NCBI GenBank assembly: GCA_012518745.1
Contig: JAAYRM010000027.1
Span: 1-5,087, forward strand
Length of the DNA: 5,087 nucleotides
Direction: 5' to 3'
Origin: Tissierellia bacterium
GTDB lineage: Bacteria; Bacillota; Clostridia; Tissierellales; Tepidimicrobiaceae
Shown here: positions 4,984 through 5,087 of the stretch, piece after piece
Position numbering within the stretch: position 1 is the first letter of the stretch
Layout of the letters: each line of letters starts with the position of its first letter
Notes under the pieces: generated by a model
Databases searched by the model: none
The model's input: the letters and a program-made list of their open reading frames with translations, nothing else
What the model was told of the DNA's origin: nothing
Translations under genes and position numbers: made by a program

Positions 4984-5087
4984 AGCAAGGAATAGATTGG
5001 GTCTCGTATTCTTCCCCGCATTCGATTGGGCCATCAGTCCAACCCATCCGGAACGGGAGGAGAGACTTCTATATACACAGGATCAGA
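4976..5087 (+). CDS. Probable histone-deacetylase-superfamily deacylase (N-terminal 37 codons only)
   Basis: An ATG at 4976, 7 nt after TAGGAGGT (4961-4968), opens a frame that stays open to the window edge. The visible protein starts MIKARNRLGLVFFPAFDW and continues to the motif SPTHPEREERLLYT at about residues 21-34. A phenylalanine-rich opening strand followed by H-P-E-R-x-E-R-L is the usual N-terminal signature of bacterial histone deacetylase-like (acetoin utilisation protein / acetylpolyamine amidohydrolase) zinc hydrolases. The zinc ligands and catalytic histidines lie further on and cannot be checked. It overlaps the hydantoinase gene by 8 nt, indicating translational coupling and a shared pathway. 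The assignment rests on a short stretch. Confidence 0.7.
   Translation, partial: MIKARNRLGLVFFPAFDWAISPTHPEREERLLYTQDQ

Overview
The window looks like a piece of a low-to-moderate GC Firmicute chromosome, most likely an anaerobic Clostridia/Tissierellia-type bacterium. The signs are strong GGAGG-type ribosome binding sites, heavy use of ATA (Ile) and AGG/AGA (Arg) codons, TTG starts, AT-rich intergenic DNA with sigma-A-like promoters, and a TPP riboswitch with a Rho-independent terminator. The exact genus cannot be told from sequence reading alone.

Region 1 (1 to about 1200, minus strand) is a thiamine-regulated transport operon. A promoter (1173-1199) leads into a TPP riboswitch aptamer (about 1065-1155) and then an intrinsic terminator (about 994-1032). 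Next come a small MTH1187/YkoF-type thiamine-binding protein (586-882) and an SsuC/TauC/ThiX-type ABC permease (617 downward, running off the left edge). The permease uses a TTG start inside the end of the preceding gene. Together they are expected to take up thiamine or a pyrimidine precursor when cellular TPP is low.

Region 2 (1231-3004, minus strand) is a four-gene cluster of membrane proteins. In transcription order it holds a 71-aa two-helix protein, two mutually related proteins of about 120 aa with a shared C-terminal Y-x-G-I-G-G motif, and a membrane-anchored extracytoplasmic Cache sensor protein with no HAMP, methyl-accepting, kinase or other output domain. I do not recognise the three small membrane proteins; they look like subunits of an uncharacterised membrane complex or transporter.

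Region 3 (3005-3306) is a divergent intergenic region. It holds a convincing rightward promoter, an operator-like 10-bp inverted repeat, and a second 10-bp inverted repeat lying exactly between a strong Shine-Dalgarno sequence and the start codon of the leftward cluster.

Region 4 (3307 to right edge, plus strand) encodes a short (558 aa) HyuA-type hydantoinase/oxoprolinase ATPase. It is translationally coupled to the start of a second gene, whose first 37 residues resemble the N-terminus of a histone-deacetylase-superfamily deacylase. No HyuB partner is visible. The divergent arrangement around a shared regulatory region suggests, but does not prove, that the membrane cluster and the hydantoinase/deacylase genes serve one pathway, for example sensing, import and processing of an amide or acylated compound.
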